From Byssochlamys sp. IMV 00236 (lineage: Eukaryota > Ascomycota > Eurotiomycetes > Eurotiales > Thermoascaceae): a stretch of 44,481 nucleotides of DNA. The notes beneath the pieces were generated by a model, which saw only the letters and a program-made list of their open reading frames with translations, ran no database searches and was not told where the DNA came from. This document shows, one piece after another, positions 1 to 9,438 of this stretch. How positions within the stretch are numbered: the stretch's first letter is position 1; the number at the start of each line of letters is the position of its first letter. The position numbers were made by a program, and so were the translations under genes. The stretch covers positions 1-44,481 of the forward strand of contig MSJH02000561.1 in NCBI GenBank assembly GCA_001931875.2, given 5' to 3'.

Positions 1-21
1 TTTTTTTTTTTTTTTTTTTTT
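1..21. repeat. Poly-T run at contig edge
   Basis: A run of 21 T opens the window. The other end closes with 24 A. Homopolymers at both edges suggest that the assembly stopped there. Confidence 0.9.
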
Positions 22-206
22 GCAATCAGTTTGCGCACAGAAAATACGAACCTATATCAACCGAATTGATTTCGTTTATCAACGAAGACTGGCATTTATG
101 TCCACAAATGCGATATGCCGTTGCTACTCTTTTTGCTGGAGCAATAACTATGGACCCTCATCAAATACTTGCAAGAATTGGCAAACATTGTGACAGGTTT
201 CCTTGA
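21..206 (+). other. Partial open frame at contig edge, unknown
   Basis: One frame stays open from the first base after the T run to a TGA at 204-206, giving 61 codons without a start inside the window. The peptide contains tryptophan, two cysteines and a histidine (for example INEDWHLCPQMRY) and looks less random than its surroundings. It could be the last exon of a gene running in from outside the contig, or another transposon scrap next to the transposase on the opposite strand. I do not recognise a family. Confidence 0.25.
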
Positions 207-421
207 AGAATGCTAATTCCATCGTTGCAAAAAGAATTGAGGAACGGTTTACGCAGTCAAGCTGAACATTTTTTTTATTGTTAAATCCTCAATGGATCCC
301 TGATAATCCACCACCTATTTGATGGTTTGATCCATTATTAACCATCCAAAATAAATCAAATAGATGGTATTTCTTTCATTCATGCGATAGTTATTTCTTT
401 TCAGCAATGTCTTTCACCTTG

Positions 422-1562
422 TCAATTAAAAATCATTCTCCTCCGACTGCAAAGCAGCCAAAACTCTTCATTTTTACCAAGATACACACATCAATATCCT
501 CGAGAGTGAATATACTTTCCTATATCAGCTGAGCTATGGATAGGAGCATTATCCATAACGAGATAATGCCCTTTCATTTCTGGATACTTGTCCATTTCAT
601 CAAGAGCTGCCTTTAAAAAGCTCAGATAATGCCCTGTCACTGTTCCTATGCTGTAACCATTGGCCGCGTTTTCAAGCTTTCTCTTTTTGGTTCGTTTTGT
701 AACTCTCAAGCTGACATTAATTAAGCCACTAGCAGATATGCCACCTAAAATCGATGTTGCGTTCGCTTTTGTTGTGGGTACTGTAACTATAGCAGGAGTT
801 CCTTTCTTTGACCAAGCCATACCTCGTTTCAAATTGATGTGAAAGGCTGATTCATCAAGAAAGACACAATTCGTTGTGAAATCCAGGTCTGTCTGATGCC
901 ACTTTTGAACCCAGTCATATCTTTGTTGGATCTTTTCTTCGCTGTGCCTTTTCACAAGTTGAAACTGTGCTTGCTTAAGGAATAGATTACATTGTATTGT
1001 CATGAAGTTGTAAACAATGCTACGAGAAACATTAAGATCTGCAAAATTTTGCGCTAAACTTTTTGCCACATCAGTTACAACAGCAGAAGGGTTCTCATCA
1101 ATGTAGTTGAGAAGAAACTGCCTATGTTCTTCCTCAAGAATACGACGCCGACCTGACTTTTTCTTCTTCTCGAAGATGCTTTCAGGGTCCTCGTAATAAC
1201 GTTTGACCCATCTCTGCGCAGCTCGGACATAAATACCTAGTTGTCTCGCAGCAGCAGAAGCATTCAAGCATTTTCTGAAAAATAAATGAAAAAAATCTAA
1301 TCTTGCCTTGATCAGAGTAAACTGTGTAACACCTCTTATTGCGTAGCTTCATATCAACATCTTCATTGTTCCTTTCATCAGTAACTGGAAGCATTACGGG
1401 ATTAGATGGTCTTTCCGGAGGTTTATTCAATAGGAATTGAGTACGAGAACTTATTGTTTCGATAGGGAATAACTCCTCATCAATAGCAAGATCTATGGGT
1501 TTAGCTCCATTCTCATCAACAACATGTCCTTGTTCATTTTTGTAAAGAAGTTGCATATCCAT
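422..1562 (-). pseudogene. Tc1/mariner-IS630-type transposase, frameshifted
   Basis: DDE transposase of the Tc1/IS630 superfamily, broken by at least two lesions. The N-terminal part (1562 to about 1270) carries an extension found again at 33.0-33.5 kb, then a helix-turn-helix region reading FFSFIFQK before the frame shifts near 1270. The second part (1267-491) gives the HTH (RAAQRWVKRYYEDPESIF), the first catalytic Asp in LDESAFH and the second in VMDNAPIH. A TGA at 491-493 stands where family members usually have an Arg codon. In the same frame, the next 22 codons to 422 include NEEFW, which probably holds the third acidic residue, but the Pro-rich stretch normally before it looks deleted. 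No target-site duplication was identified. The copy should be inactive. Confidence 0.85.
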
Positions 1563-1894
1563 TCTGAATGTCTGTAAAATAAACTATAAACAGGGAAAAG
1601 AAACCAAAGGAAACAACGAAAAATCGCCCTTCTTTTATAACAATAAAATGCCAAGAATTTTTATTGAATATTACTAAGCGACATGTAGAAATAGACGAGG
1701 TTCCTGACACGTCAACACGTCTTTATTTTAGGATCAGTCAACATCAACTCAAATTCAGCGACTTTACTTTCTGAAATGACTGTAATGCTTTAAAGCAAAA
1801 ATACTACGTGCCCACTTGGGTTTAATAAAAAAGATTGTTTAACCGTAATACTTTGAAGTATAAGAAATTTTGGCGGGGAGGCTCAATAAAAATT

Positions 1895-1922
1895 TGTGTA
1901 GATTTCTGTAGAAATCTACACA
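1895..1922. repeat. Perfect 12-bp-arm inverted repeat
   Basis: The arms TGTGTAGATTTC and GAAATCTACACA are exact reverse complements separated by TGTA. The repeat can also be read as 10-bp units TGTAGATTTC / TGTAGAAATC, the unit seen again near 2181-2250. It may be a transposon terminus, a hairpin or a protein-binding site. Nothing in the sequence decides between these. Confidence 0.85.
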
Positions 1923-2180
1923 CCAAAAAACAAGGTTCAGCATTTCCCCTCTTTCTTTACAGCTATTACTACTTCATACCCATTATGCAAATAGCTTAAA
2001 TACAAGAAACTTGTTTAATACTTTGGAAGTTATTTATTATAGTTATATTTATGAAATCATTTATATAAAAAGGCTTAGTTTGCCTTCTTTGTCATCTTTG
2101 TGAGCTTTCAGCTTGCCCCTTCCCTTTTATGATACAAAAATTTAAAACGCAGTCATATCTTTGAAGTTTGTGTAAAAACA

Positions 2181-2250
2181 TGTAGATTTATGTAGAATCA
2201 TTTAGGTTTGCGCATAAAAGTGTATATTTCTGTAGAAAATGTAGATTCGA
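2181..2250. repeat. Degenerate 10-bp periodic TGTAGATTT repeats
   Basis: Units beginning TGTAGA or TGTATA start at 2181, 2191, 2221 and 2231, and a GTAGATTC follows at 2241. The 2221-2247 part resembles the palindrome at 1897-1920 with a few changes. Together the two sites bracket about 330 bp and could mark the ends of a small non-autonomous element. Confidence 0.6.
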
Positions 2251-2315
2251 ACTCAAAATTTCCTACAAAATAGTTCGCGTTTTTAATGTACTCTGTACTG
2301 TGTCTTTGAAATTTT

Positions 2316-2700
2316 TTAAAACCCCAGTACCACATCTATACCGTTCACAATAAACTTGTCCAGTTTTTCAAACGCTATGATACACGACTCATTATCGGCT
2401 AAGAAGTCGTGGATTGTGTAGATGGCTCTCTTTTTTACACTTGAGCTTGAACTAGGTGTTGCAGAACATGACTTCATATTTGAGCTGGTAGGCGAAACTG
2501 GACTGCTGAACTGCTGTACTTCAGCTTGAACTGTTCGTGACACTGCTCGCGAGTAAGCCATTACCGTGCCAACCTGTAAAAACACATTAACCTCTCATAG
2601 CCTTTTATTACTGCTTATACTTACGAATACTGCTTGTCGTTCGTTGCTGCTCGATAGTACTGCGGGAATATCCTGCTGAAAGGTCTTTTGGATGAACATT
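2316..2700 (-). CDS. Possible small two-exon gene, hypothetical
   Basis: A tentative model starts with the ATG at about 2699-2697 (MFIQKTFQQDIPAVLSSS), uses a GTAAGT donor after a TTC codon near 2626 and a TTTTTACAG acceptor just before the GTTGGCACG at about 2570, then reads to a TAA at 2316-2318. The joined product would be about 110 residues with a Ser/Pro-rich middle and a C-terminal helix-like stretch (FEKLDKFIVNGIDVVLGF). A second upstream frame (MVAVPKPESVKRIKTISQ, start near 2802) also ends in a plausible donor, so the true 5' structure is open. No family is recognised. It could equally be a transposon relic. Confidence 0.25.
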
Positions 2701-3325
2701 GGATTTCTTTAATATATATTCTTTTTAGATCAGTTTACCTCCAGAGATTTGACTTATTGTTTTAATTCTCTTGACAGATTCCGGTTTTGGGACTGCAACC
2801 ATTGTAAGTCTGAGAGAAAGTCTCTTCGCAAAATTGCTGTAGTCAGGTCTTCCTCTTTTTGGGCTCTATTTGCAAAATAGCACTGAAAGTTCCACTACTT
2901 AGGGGGCACTTTGGAGAAGTAGTCTCTGTTGTTTTCAGCTTTGTTATTGAAAAAGGCAGTTAAGTCGACGACATTATTTATAAAAAGAGAAGCTGCGTGT
3001 TGTTAAATTAGATGCGTAAGCGTTTTATAGAGGTAGAGAATCTATGACTGCTATTTATACTATTGTCGTCAATGTGAATATTGTTGTCAGTATGCTTATT
3101 ACTATTTTCATCAGATGAGATAGAGGAATGTAAAGTAGAATGTATGCTCTACTGTAAGATTATACTCGAGTTATTATAATGATTATCTCATCAAACACGT
3201 CAGTCTCTTCTTGGTACACTTGATTCATGATGGTTATTTCACTGTAATGATAATAAGCATGTATCGTATTACTTTTCAAGCAAGAAAATATAGCATCATT
3301 ACTTTATTTCAGTCACATCAGCAGT
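2701..3325. other. Spacer, no gene seen
   Basis: AT-rich sequence between the doubtful small gene and the 3' end of the pseudokinase gene. It includes a short possible 5' exon of the upstream hypothetical gene near 2740-2802. Otherwise nothing is recognised. Confidence 0.5.
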
Positions 3326-4921
3326 TCATTTATGGTTCATGGCTGAATTTTTCCTTTTGGCTTTCTCATAACCATGAAGCGCATTCATATAATGCTTATC
3401 AGGACCTACAATGAACTTGTATTCTCTGTGTATCTTACATAAATCATTTGACTTATACTTGTCAATGGCTTTTTGATACCACTCCATTGCTTCTTCATAG
3501 TCTTGACATACAACAGTGCCATCGTAATACATATTTCCCAAGCTTATCATGCCCCAAGCACAGCCTTCCCTAGCGGCTTTGAGGTAGCAGCTCAGGGCTT
3601 TTGCATCGTTCTGCTCCACACCGCGCCCGTAAGCATACATATAGCCAGTCAACTCTGTAGCACAAGATAGACCCATCTTAGAGGCCTTGTTTAAATATTC
3701 TAGAGTTTTTTGATCGTTTCTCCCTACACCATCGCCATAGAAATAAATCTCGGCTATTCTATACAGGGCCCTTGCGCTACCCTTATTACTGGCTTGATGG
3801 TAGTATTCTATAGCCTTTTGGTAGTTTTGCTCTACACCACAGTCATAATTATACATCAGACCAATAGCGTATACAGCATCAACGGATCCTATACTAGCGG
3901 CAATTTCATAGCGCTTCTTTGCTTCGTCATAGTCCTGCTTCACGCCGACTCCATACATATACATTTGTGCAATATCATATGCAGCATTGGCGCTTCCTTT
4001 CTTTGCAGCCATTTCGTACCATGCCTTAGCTTTTCCATAATCACCCATATTGAAGCAATATTTGGCGACATCAAAAAGGTTGTCAGCAGGGTCTTCGTGC
4101 TTGAACTTTCCAGGATGCTTTACAACGTTTGGCATGTCTGCTGCTTCTACCTCTCCCAGTTGCTTCTTCACATCGTGCTTAACAGCATGTATGAAACCGA
4201 GTAGTCCAATTGAATCTGGACGGTCGTTAGGGTCATGTTGCCAACAGGCCTCAATAAGCTTTCTGTAATGAGGCGGCGTGTCAAGTGGAAAGAGATCGCG
4301 AGAGCCTCCGAGTACGCATTCTTTGAGAAACTCAGTGTCCTTTGCACTTTTATGCGGATAGGCTTCATCGACAAATATTTCCCATAGTATGATTCCAAGA
4401 CTAAAGATGTCAGACTTGAAGGAAGGAGGGTCGCCTTTAAGCAATTCTGGGGCCATCCAACGAGAAGCGTCTTCAGAAGCCGAATTGCTAGCTGTATAGT
4501 CTGATCCAACTTTAATTACACCAACACCTTGAAACTTTGGGGTATTATTCTCATCCAAGATAATGCTTGAAGACGTTAGGCTACAGTGAACAAGATTATG
4601 GCAGTGAAGATAAATCAGACCAGAAACAATGGGTTCAGCCAGCTTCAAGCACTCTAAAAACGTTAGCTTTCTAAACTTGAGAAAGTCGAATAGGCTGCTT
4701 CTTTTTGAATGGTTAGTGATAATGAAAGCTTTATTATCGTACACCAAGGTAGTGTAGGTTTTATGGACATATTCATCAGACAAGTCTCCAAGTATATCCA
4801 TGTCTTTGTTCCAATCATCGCCGAGATCTTTCAAAGGAATCTCCTTTATGAAAGCATCCTTTCCATCCAATTTACATTTGAACTCTTGGTATTTCTTAGG
4901 CCCCTTTTTAGGCTTTTGCAT
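3326..4921 (-). CDS. Sel1-repeat protein with TKL-like pseudokinase domain
   Basis: A single uninterrupted frame of 531 codons. Residues about 15-250 resemble a tyrosine-kinase-like domain: Lys26 sits in the VAIK-like position, WMAPELL (155-161) matches the APE motif, SDIFSLGIILWEI (170-182) matches subdomain IX, and an Arg follows at NDRP. The two catalytic motifs are degraded. HRD is HCS (112-114) with Ser at the following Asn position, and DFG is QGV (131-133). The domain should therefore bind partners or perhaps nucleotide but is not expected to transfer phosphate. Residues about 280-490 form around six Sel1-like (TPR-type) repeats with the pattern A.YDIAQMYMYGVGV, a protein-interaction scaffold. 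Kinase-Sel1 architectures are expanded in Mucoromycota. The substrate and pathway are unknown. Long open frames on the opposite strand here are shadows of the repeats. Confidence 0.88.
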   Translation of the reverse strand: MQKPKKGPKKYQEFKCKLDGKDAFIKEIPLKDLGDDWNKDMDILGDLSDEYVHKTYTTLVYDNKAFIITNHSKRSSLFDFLKFRKLTFLECLKLAEPIVSGLIYLHCHNLVHCSLTSSSIILDENNTPKFQGVGVIKVGSDYTASNSASEDASRWMAPELLKGDPPSFKSDIFSLGIILWEIFVDEAYPHKSAKDTEFLKECVLGGSRDLFPLDTPPHYRKLIEACWQHDPNDRPDSIGLLGFIHAVKHDVKKQLGEVEAADMPNVVKHPGKFKHEDPADNLFDVAKYCFNMGDYGKAKAWYEMAAKKGSANAAYDIAQMYMYGVGVKQDYDEAKKRYEIAASIGSVDAVYAIGLMYNYDCGVEQNYQKAIEYYHQASNKGSARALYRIAEIYFYGDGVGRNDQKTLEYLNKASKMGLSCATELTGYMYAYGRGVEQNDAKALSCYLKAAREGCAWGMISLGNMYYDGTVVCQDYEEAMEWYQKAIDKYKSNDLCKIHREYKFIVGPDKHYMNALHGYEKAKRKNSAMNHK

Positions 4922-6290
4922 GGCTTTACTTTATGAACAAAAGTAAAAAGGAGGAAATAAAGGAACTCGCTTTTCGAAACAAAATAACGTTGCACATTAT
5001 ATGCATCCGGTTCTATTTAAAGTCAGTTTAAGTTAATCAAAATAAAAGCCCAAAACATTATTAGTGAGATAACCAATGACACTCTTTCTTGGCCCAAATA
5101 TTGTTGATTCTTGACACTTCTTTTTTTTTTTTGGAAGCTATTGATCCTTTCTCGACATCGCAATTCGTTGGTATGGATACTAATAGTAAAAATCGAATGT
5201 TTTTCTTTAGAAACAACTTTTTGCTACTGATAACTCATAGGCTGATCGTCTTGGCGCTCCTTGGAACAAAGCGTTTTACGCCGTGCTCTTCTTCTTCCAG
5301 AAGCATTGTTTTTTTATTGGATACATCTGGCAGTCATACAAGCTGATTGTCAATCCTTGTTCATATACATTGGCGAAAGCTGTTGCTTTGCTTTGTTGGT
5401 TTTAGTGTCAAGCTCAGTCTCTCATTAAACAATAAACGGATACATCAAATAATTGCAATTAGTATCATTATCTCTCAGGAGCTTCCGATATGTTATACAC
5501 ATCAGCGCACAAAGGATACAACTTTTATTTAGCACCAATGCGGTAATCATCTCGAGGATTCTGATTGAATTTTGCAGCAGGGTTACATTCACGGTATACT
5601 TAACAAGTTTCAATTGATCATTGTCAGTATTGTCACTTGTTAGAAACTTTTCGACATATGCTGTTTGACTATGACCACAAAGCTAACGTATGTAATTTCC
5701 TAATTCCTCGTTAATTCACGTGCCTCACCTTCAAGTGACGATTTCATCGATATATCTGTTTATGCCCTTCTTTGACTCTAGATCATTTCATTATCATATA
5801 GTATAGCAATCCTGTCTCGATTCTTGATAAGTTAGGCTTGTTTGGGCACGCAGTATCGGTTAGTCATTGGAATAGCCATTTTCGTAGTTGCATGATTATC
5901 ACTACGCTTCCTTCTTAATATACATGTACAAACAGTAAGCCTTATTTGCTTAGAAAACAATTACCAATTCTTTGTCTACTATTAAAAACGATAGCTCTTC
6001 TTTGATCGTATTGCAGCAACAGACTACAACAAAAAGCACAATATCACTATCGTAATATTTAAGAATGACCCGGTGCCACCTTTTCAAACCCTTTATTCAT
6101 TTCGTTTGTTCGGAGTGTCAACCGTACAATAAAGGATCGACGTTAAGAAGAGATTGCTTTATATGCTACTTCCTTTAACCTTTGTCACTTTACTTTCTAC
6201 TCATGCATAAATCTTTTATGTGTGTACGATAACTATTTATTATCCGTTTTGTAGTGTTTGGAAAGAAATCAAAAAAAACTAAAATAGGGT
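4922..6290. other. Intergenic, 1.4 kb, no gene seen
   Basis: Upstream side of the pseudokinase gene. The sequence is AT-rich with T runs, and open frames are short with no recognisable domain on either strand. A short minus-strand peptide near 5090-5340 with acidic and basic patches might be transposon debris but cannot be assigned. Confidence 0.5.
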
Positions 6291-6533
6291 TAATGCAACC
6301 ATGGGAAACTGTGTAACTTTGTGCCCAACTACAACTGTTTGATGATAATCAAAGAAATTTACCTAAAAATAGAGCAGAAAAGAAGGGAAAAGGATAGAAA
6401 AGAACAAAGAGAAACAAGAGTGATTAAGCGTGCCTGAACAGAAGAAGTGATTGCCGTGATTGAAGAAGAAGAAGAAGAAGAAGAGAAGATTGTCGCCGTT
6501 TTTGAAGAGGACAAAGAGGTAGACGTATTCATC

Positions 6534-6849
6534 ATGATTGAAGAGATGAATTCGAAGAATGTCACCATGAAAATGTATGCTAATGGCAACGCTCATATGC
6601 ATGAGGCTGGAAGTCAGATGAAATGCCTCAAGAGGAAGAGACGAAAAGAGGATAACGAAGTTGAAGCGGAAGGTAAGTGATTAAGTTAATGCACGGTATG
6701 ATTATCATCGACATTAATAACAATTTCATACGGCAGCTTTTTCAAGAAGCAAGTGCTGGTCTCCTTCGTGGATGTCTGGAGCTAGATTAATTTTAGTGTA
6801 TAATTCATTCCTCAGTACACACCACTCATCGCGACGTGCGATGCTTTAA
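6534..6849 (+). CDS. Possible small two-exon gene, low confidence
   Basis: The frame MIEEMNSKNVTMK starts at 6534 and reaches a textbook donor GTAAGT at 6673. Joining to the acceptor CGGCAG at 6736 restores frame and gives an 83-residue peptide ending at 6849, directly followed by AATAAA. The product is charged, with a basic run KCLKRKRRKED, and matches no family I know. An in-frame GAA run (Glu-rich) lies upstream at 6463-6486. Only the good splice signals argue for it. It may be chance. Confidence 0.15.
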
Positions 6850-8207
6850 TAAAAAAGCAAACGCCGGTATTTGCAGAATGACTGTCCTTCGAGGTGGTGG
6901 GTGGGTTTGGTTTCCTAAATAAGTTCTCCTATTGGATCTTGGTTCTTCTTCTCATGTATCTGATGATATGGCTAACCTATGATCTTTGCAAGCACGAAAA
7001 TGGTGAATGTAATCTCATTATCGCATATCTTCCTTTGATCTATTTATTATAGGTGCTAGCTGATTGTGTCTGTTCTCATTCGCTTGATTGCTTCAAGACT
7101 CAAGATTAGCTCACATTCATTTATCGTCATTCATCACTTTCATTGATCTTTTCATTTGGAGCACCTTCTCACACTGAACATAATATGCTCTAACGCCTCT
7201 TCTTATTTAGACATTTACATAAATCCCACTTCTTCTTCTTCTTCTGCTACTTTTGTATGCCTATCTCGTATGCCATTACCACTCTTTTGTCCTTGTCCTT
7301 GGTTTGGTTTATACCTTTGACTATAGATCATTTCGTTTGCTTCTTCTAGGGGCTTCCTTAGGTCTGTATCAATGACCTTCTCTTTACTGATATCCATTAT
7401 TGCTCCCTGGTTGACTACATGCAAATAGCACTCTCAAATGTATCCATATCTCAAGTTTCAGTCTGTAGCTGCTCTCTCATTTTATTGTATTCAAGACTCC
7501 TTCTGTCTATTACTTTTTAAATTTTCTGCAGTATTCAAGGCTCTTTTTCATATTTGAAAAGGTAAGCAGCCTGATTAGCTCATAATAGGTCGCATCACGC
7601 ATCATTGATATTCATATATAATCTCCTCTCGAACACTAGTGTGGCTCTATAGCATTCTAAATAAAATCTGCTATGAGTCCTATACTTCCTTTTGTCTTTT
7701 ATTGAGCTCTTTCTTAGTTTATGACTACTTTATACCCATTATTCTACTTTTTTAAAGATTTAGACAATGATTCCCATGCTAAAGACAGTTTATCAGTGTG
7801 GAGTACAACGAAATGTGCAAGAATTGGACGTATCATTCTGCAATTTTGTTCAAGAGATAATAGCTCGTAATCTTGTCAAAATGTGTTCACTCTTCAACAT
7901 GGAATACTTTATTTTTATAGATCTTACTGTCATCAGCCATCCTCTGCTTCTCTTAATTAAAATGAGCATAGTCGTATGTAGGCTTGATTAAAAACGTATT
8001 ATGAAACACAAAGACTTCTTTATCAAACTAAAGATCGTATCTACCGAGAAAAGGAAAGTTTTACCTTATCAATCCTTCTCTCTCTCTCCTTTTCCTTCTT
8101 TCCTTCTAGAAACAACACTCTCAATTTACCAATTAAAAAAAAATTCTCTTTTTGGATTGTATCTAATTTCACATCGTATATCGAGTTGATTCCTTCCTTT
8201 CCCTTTT
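6850..8207. other. Intergenic, 1.4 kb, no gene supported
   Basis: Small frames on both strands (for example a minus-strand Glu-rich peptide at 7215-7424) show no domains. The stretch is AT-rich with pyrimidine runs and contains the 3' flank of the TIM23 gene. Confidence 0.5.
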
Positions 8208-8921
8208 TTATTGTTGAAGTTGAACTATAAAAGACCAAGTACCAGCAACAGCAGCACAAATAGCAGCGGAGATTCCAGCAGCTCTAGGACCTAGAATAGG
8301 ATCAAGTCAGATAATGGTTCCCTCATAATATGTATTCATCTTACCTGCAGTTGATTTAAAGATTGCACCAGCAATTCCACCAGCTGCCACGCTATTCAAT
8401 GTATCATGGGTTCCTCTGGTATAACCAATTAAGGAGTTTGTTCCGTTATACACCATGGCAATAACACCCACAGCATTACCAACACCAGGACCTCTTCTAG
8501 TGATTGTATTCAATGTGGTATTCAAACGAACTTTAAAGGCACCTGAGCTCTTTTTGAGACCTTCTGCCATACCATAAGCACCACCAAGGGTCAAACCAGC
8601 CAGATAGGTAGTACCCGTACCATAACACAAATCGTCAGACCAGCCACGGGAAGGTGTGAAGCCAGAGGAAGAACCGACGGGTGCGCTATCTTCTATTTGC
8701 AAAAAATCGAGACCCTGGAGTGACATGGGTTGAAGACGGTTTGAATCGAGTGTGATTGAGGACATAAAGTCAGGCATCTTTTCATAACCACTTTCTTCAT
8801 GACCAAATGATTCTTCAAAACTGGTTGATTGGCCGGTAGGTGAGTACAAGTCATCAAGATCTTGAGTTTCCTCTGGTTTGGGGGTATTGTTGCTGTTAGA
8901 TCCAAAGCCGAAAATGCCCAT
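8208..8921 (-). CDS. TIM23: Mitochondrial inner-membrane translocase subunit Tim23
   Basis: Channel subunit of the presequence translocase, which moves precursor proteins across the mitochondrial inner membrane. Two exons (8345-8921 and 8208-8290) flank a 54-nt intron (GTAAGA..CTATTCTAG), giving 219 residues, close to the yeast length of about 222. An acidic, polar N-terminal half (intermembrane-space domain) is followed by the Tim17/22/23 membrane domain from about residue 92: PSRGWSDDLCYGTG, Gly-rich helices such as GLTLGGAYGMAEGL, the RRGPGVGNAVG loop and TRGTHDTLNSVAAGGIAGA. Without splicing the protein would lose its last helix, and exon 2 (GPRAAGISAAICAAVAGTW) supplies it. It lies head-to-head with the sirtuin gene, 517 bp apart. 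Confidence 0.95.
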
Positions 8922-9438
8922 ATTAAAAATAATAAAAAGAACAGGAAAGTATAGCCTGGATATAACAAAAAAGCTACGCCTTAAAAAAGTGACGTTTTTT
9001 TATCTTTCCGACCTGGATCTAAAAAACATCACTTTTTTATGCTTTGCTGTGCAAGTGTGTGTACATGTGTGTATCTACTATAAGGATCATGGGCAGATAG
9101 GTTGGCATGGCTACAAGTCAAGTGTGAAAGAAGGGAAAAGGGAGAGATCAATGGATCATTTCAATTTATATACACATGTATGTATATATATGCGTGAGTG
9201 TGTGTGTGTGAGTGCAATAACATATCATCCTAATAGTTTAACAAAGATAATAGTTTAGATGCTGCTTGAAAAAGAAAAGCTATTCTTTCTATTATTGCTA
9301 TTGCATAGTATTAAGCAAGACTTATGTATGTGAGAGAACAGCATATCCCCTATAACCCTTGCATACACAGTCACACCAACTTTTTTTTTCTCTTTTTCTT
9401 TTCTTACCCATTTTTTCCTTAAAAGGGTATTATTACTG
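8922..9438. promoter_or_regulatory. Shared TIM23/sirtuin upstream region with repeats
   Basis: A 517-bp divergent intergenic region. AAAAAAGTGA (8983-8992) and TCACTTTTTT (9029-9038) form an inverted repeat. The first arm runs into a CRE-like TGACGT (8990-8995), and CCTGGAT(A/C)TAA occurs directly repeated near 8956 and 9012. TG-rich microsatellite patches follow at about 9050-9070 and 9175-9215. These are candidate regulatory elements by position only. Confidence 0.4.

Larger units (their letters stand above)
1563..2315. other. Spacer with palindrome and short repeats
   Basis: No gene is visible here. The stretch holds the palindrome at 1895-1922 and the 10-bp periodic repeats at 2181-2250, listed separately. 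It is AT-rich and lies between a dead transposase and a doubtful small gene, so it is probably transposon-derived flank. Confidence 0.6.

Noticed and set aside
1895..2250. Repeats considered as CRISPR array or tRNA-like element
   Set aside because: Units are 10 bp without spacers. The GATTCGAAC-like B-box resemblance at 2243 has no matching A box or cloverleaf.
3710..4204. Hydrophobic 164-codon plus-strand frame in the pseudokinase gene
   Set aside because: It is antisense to the Sel1 repeats. The hydrophobic composition arises from complementing repeat codons.
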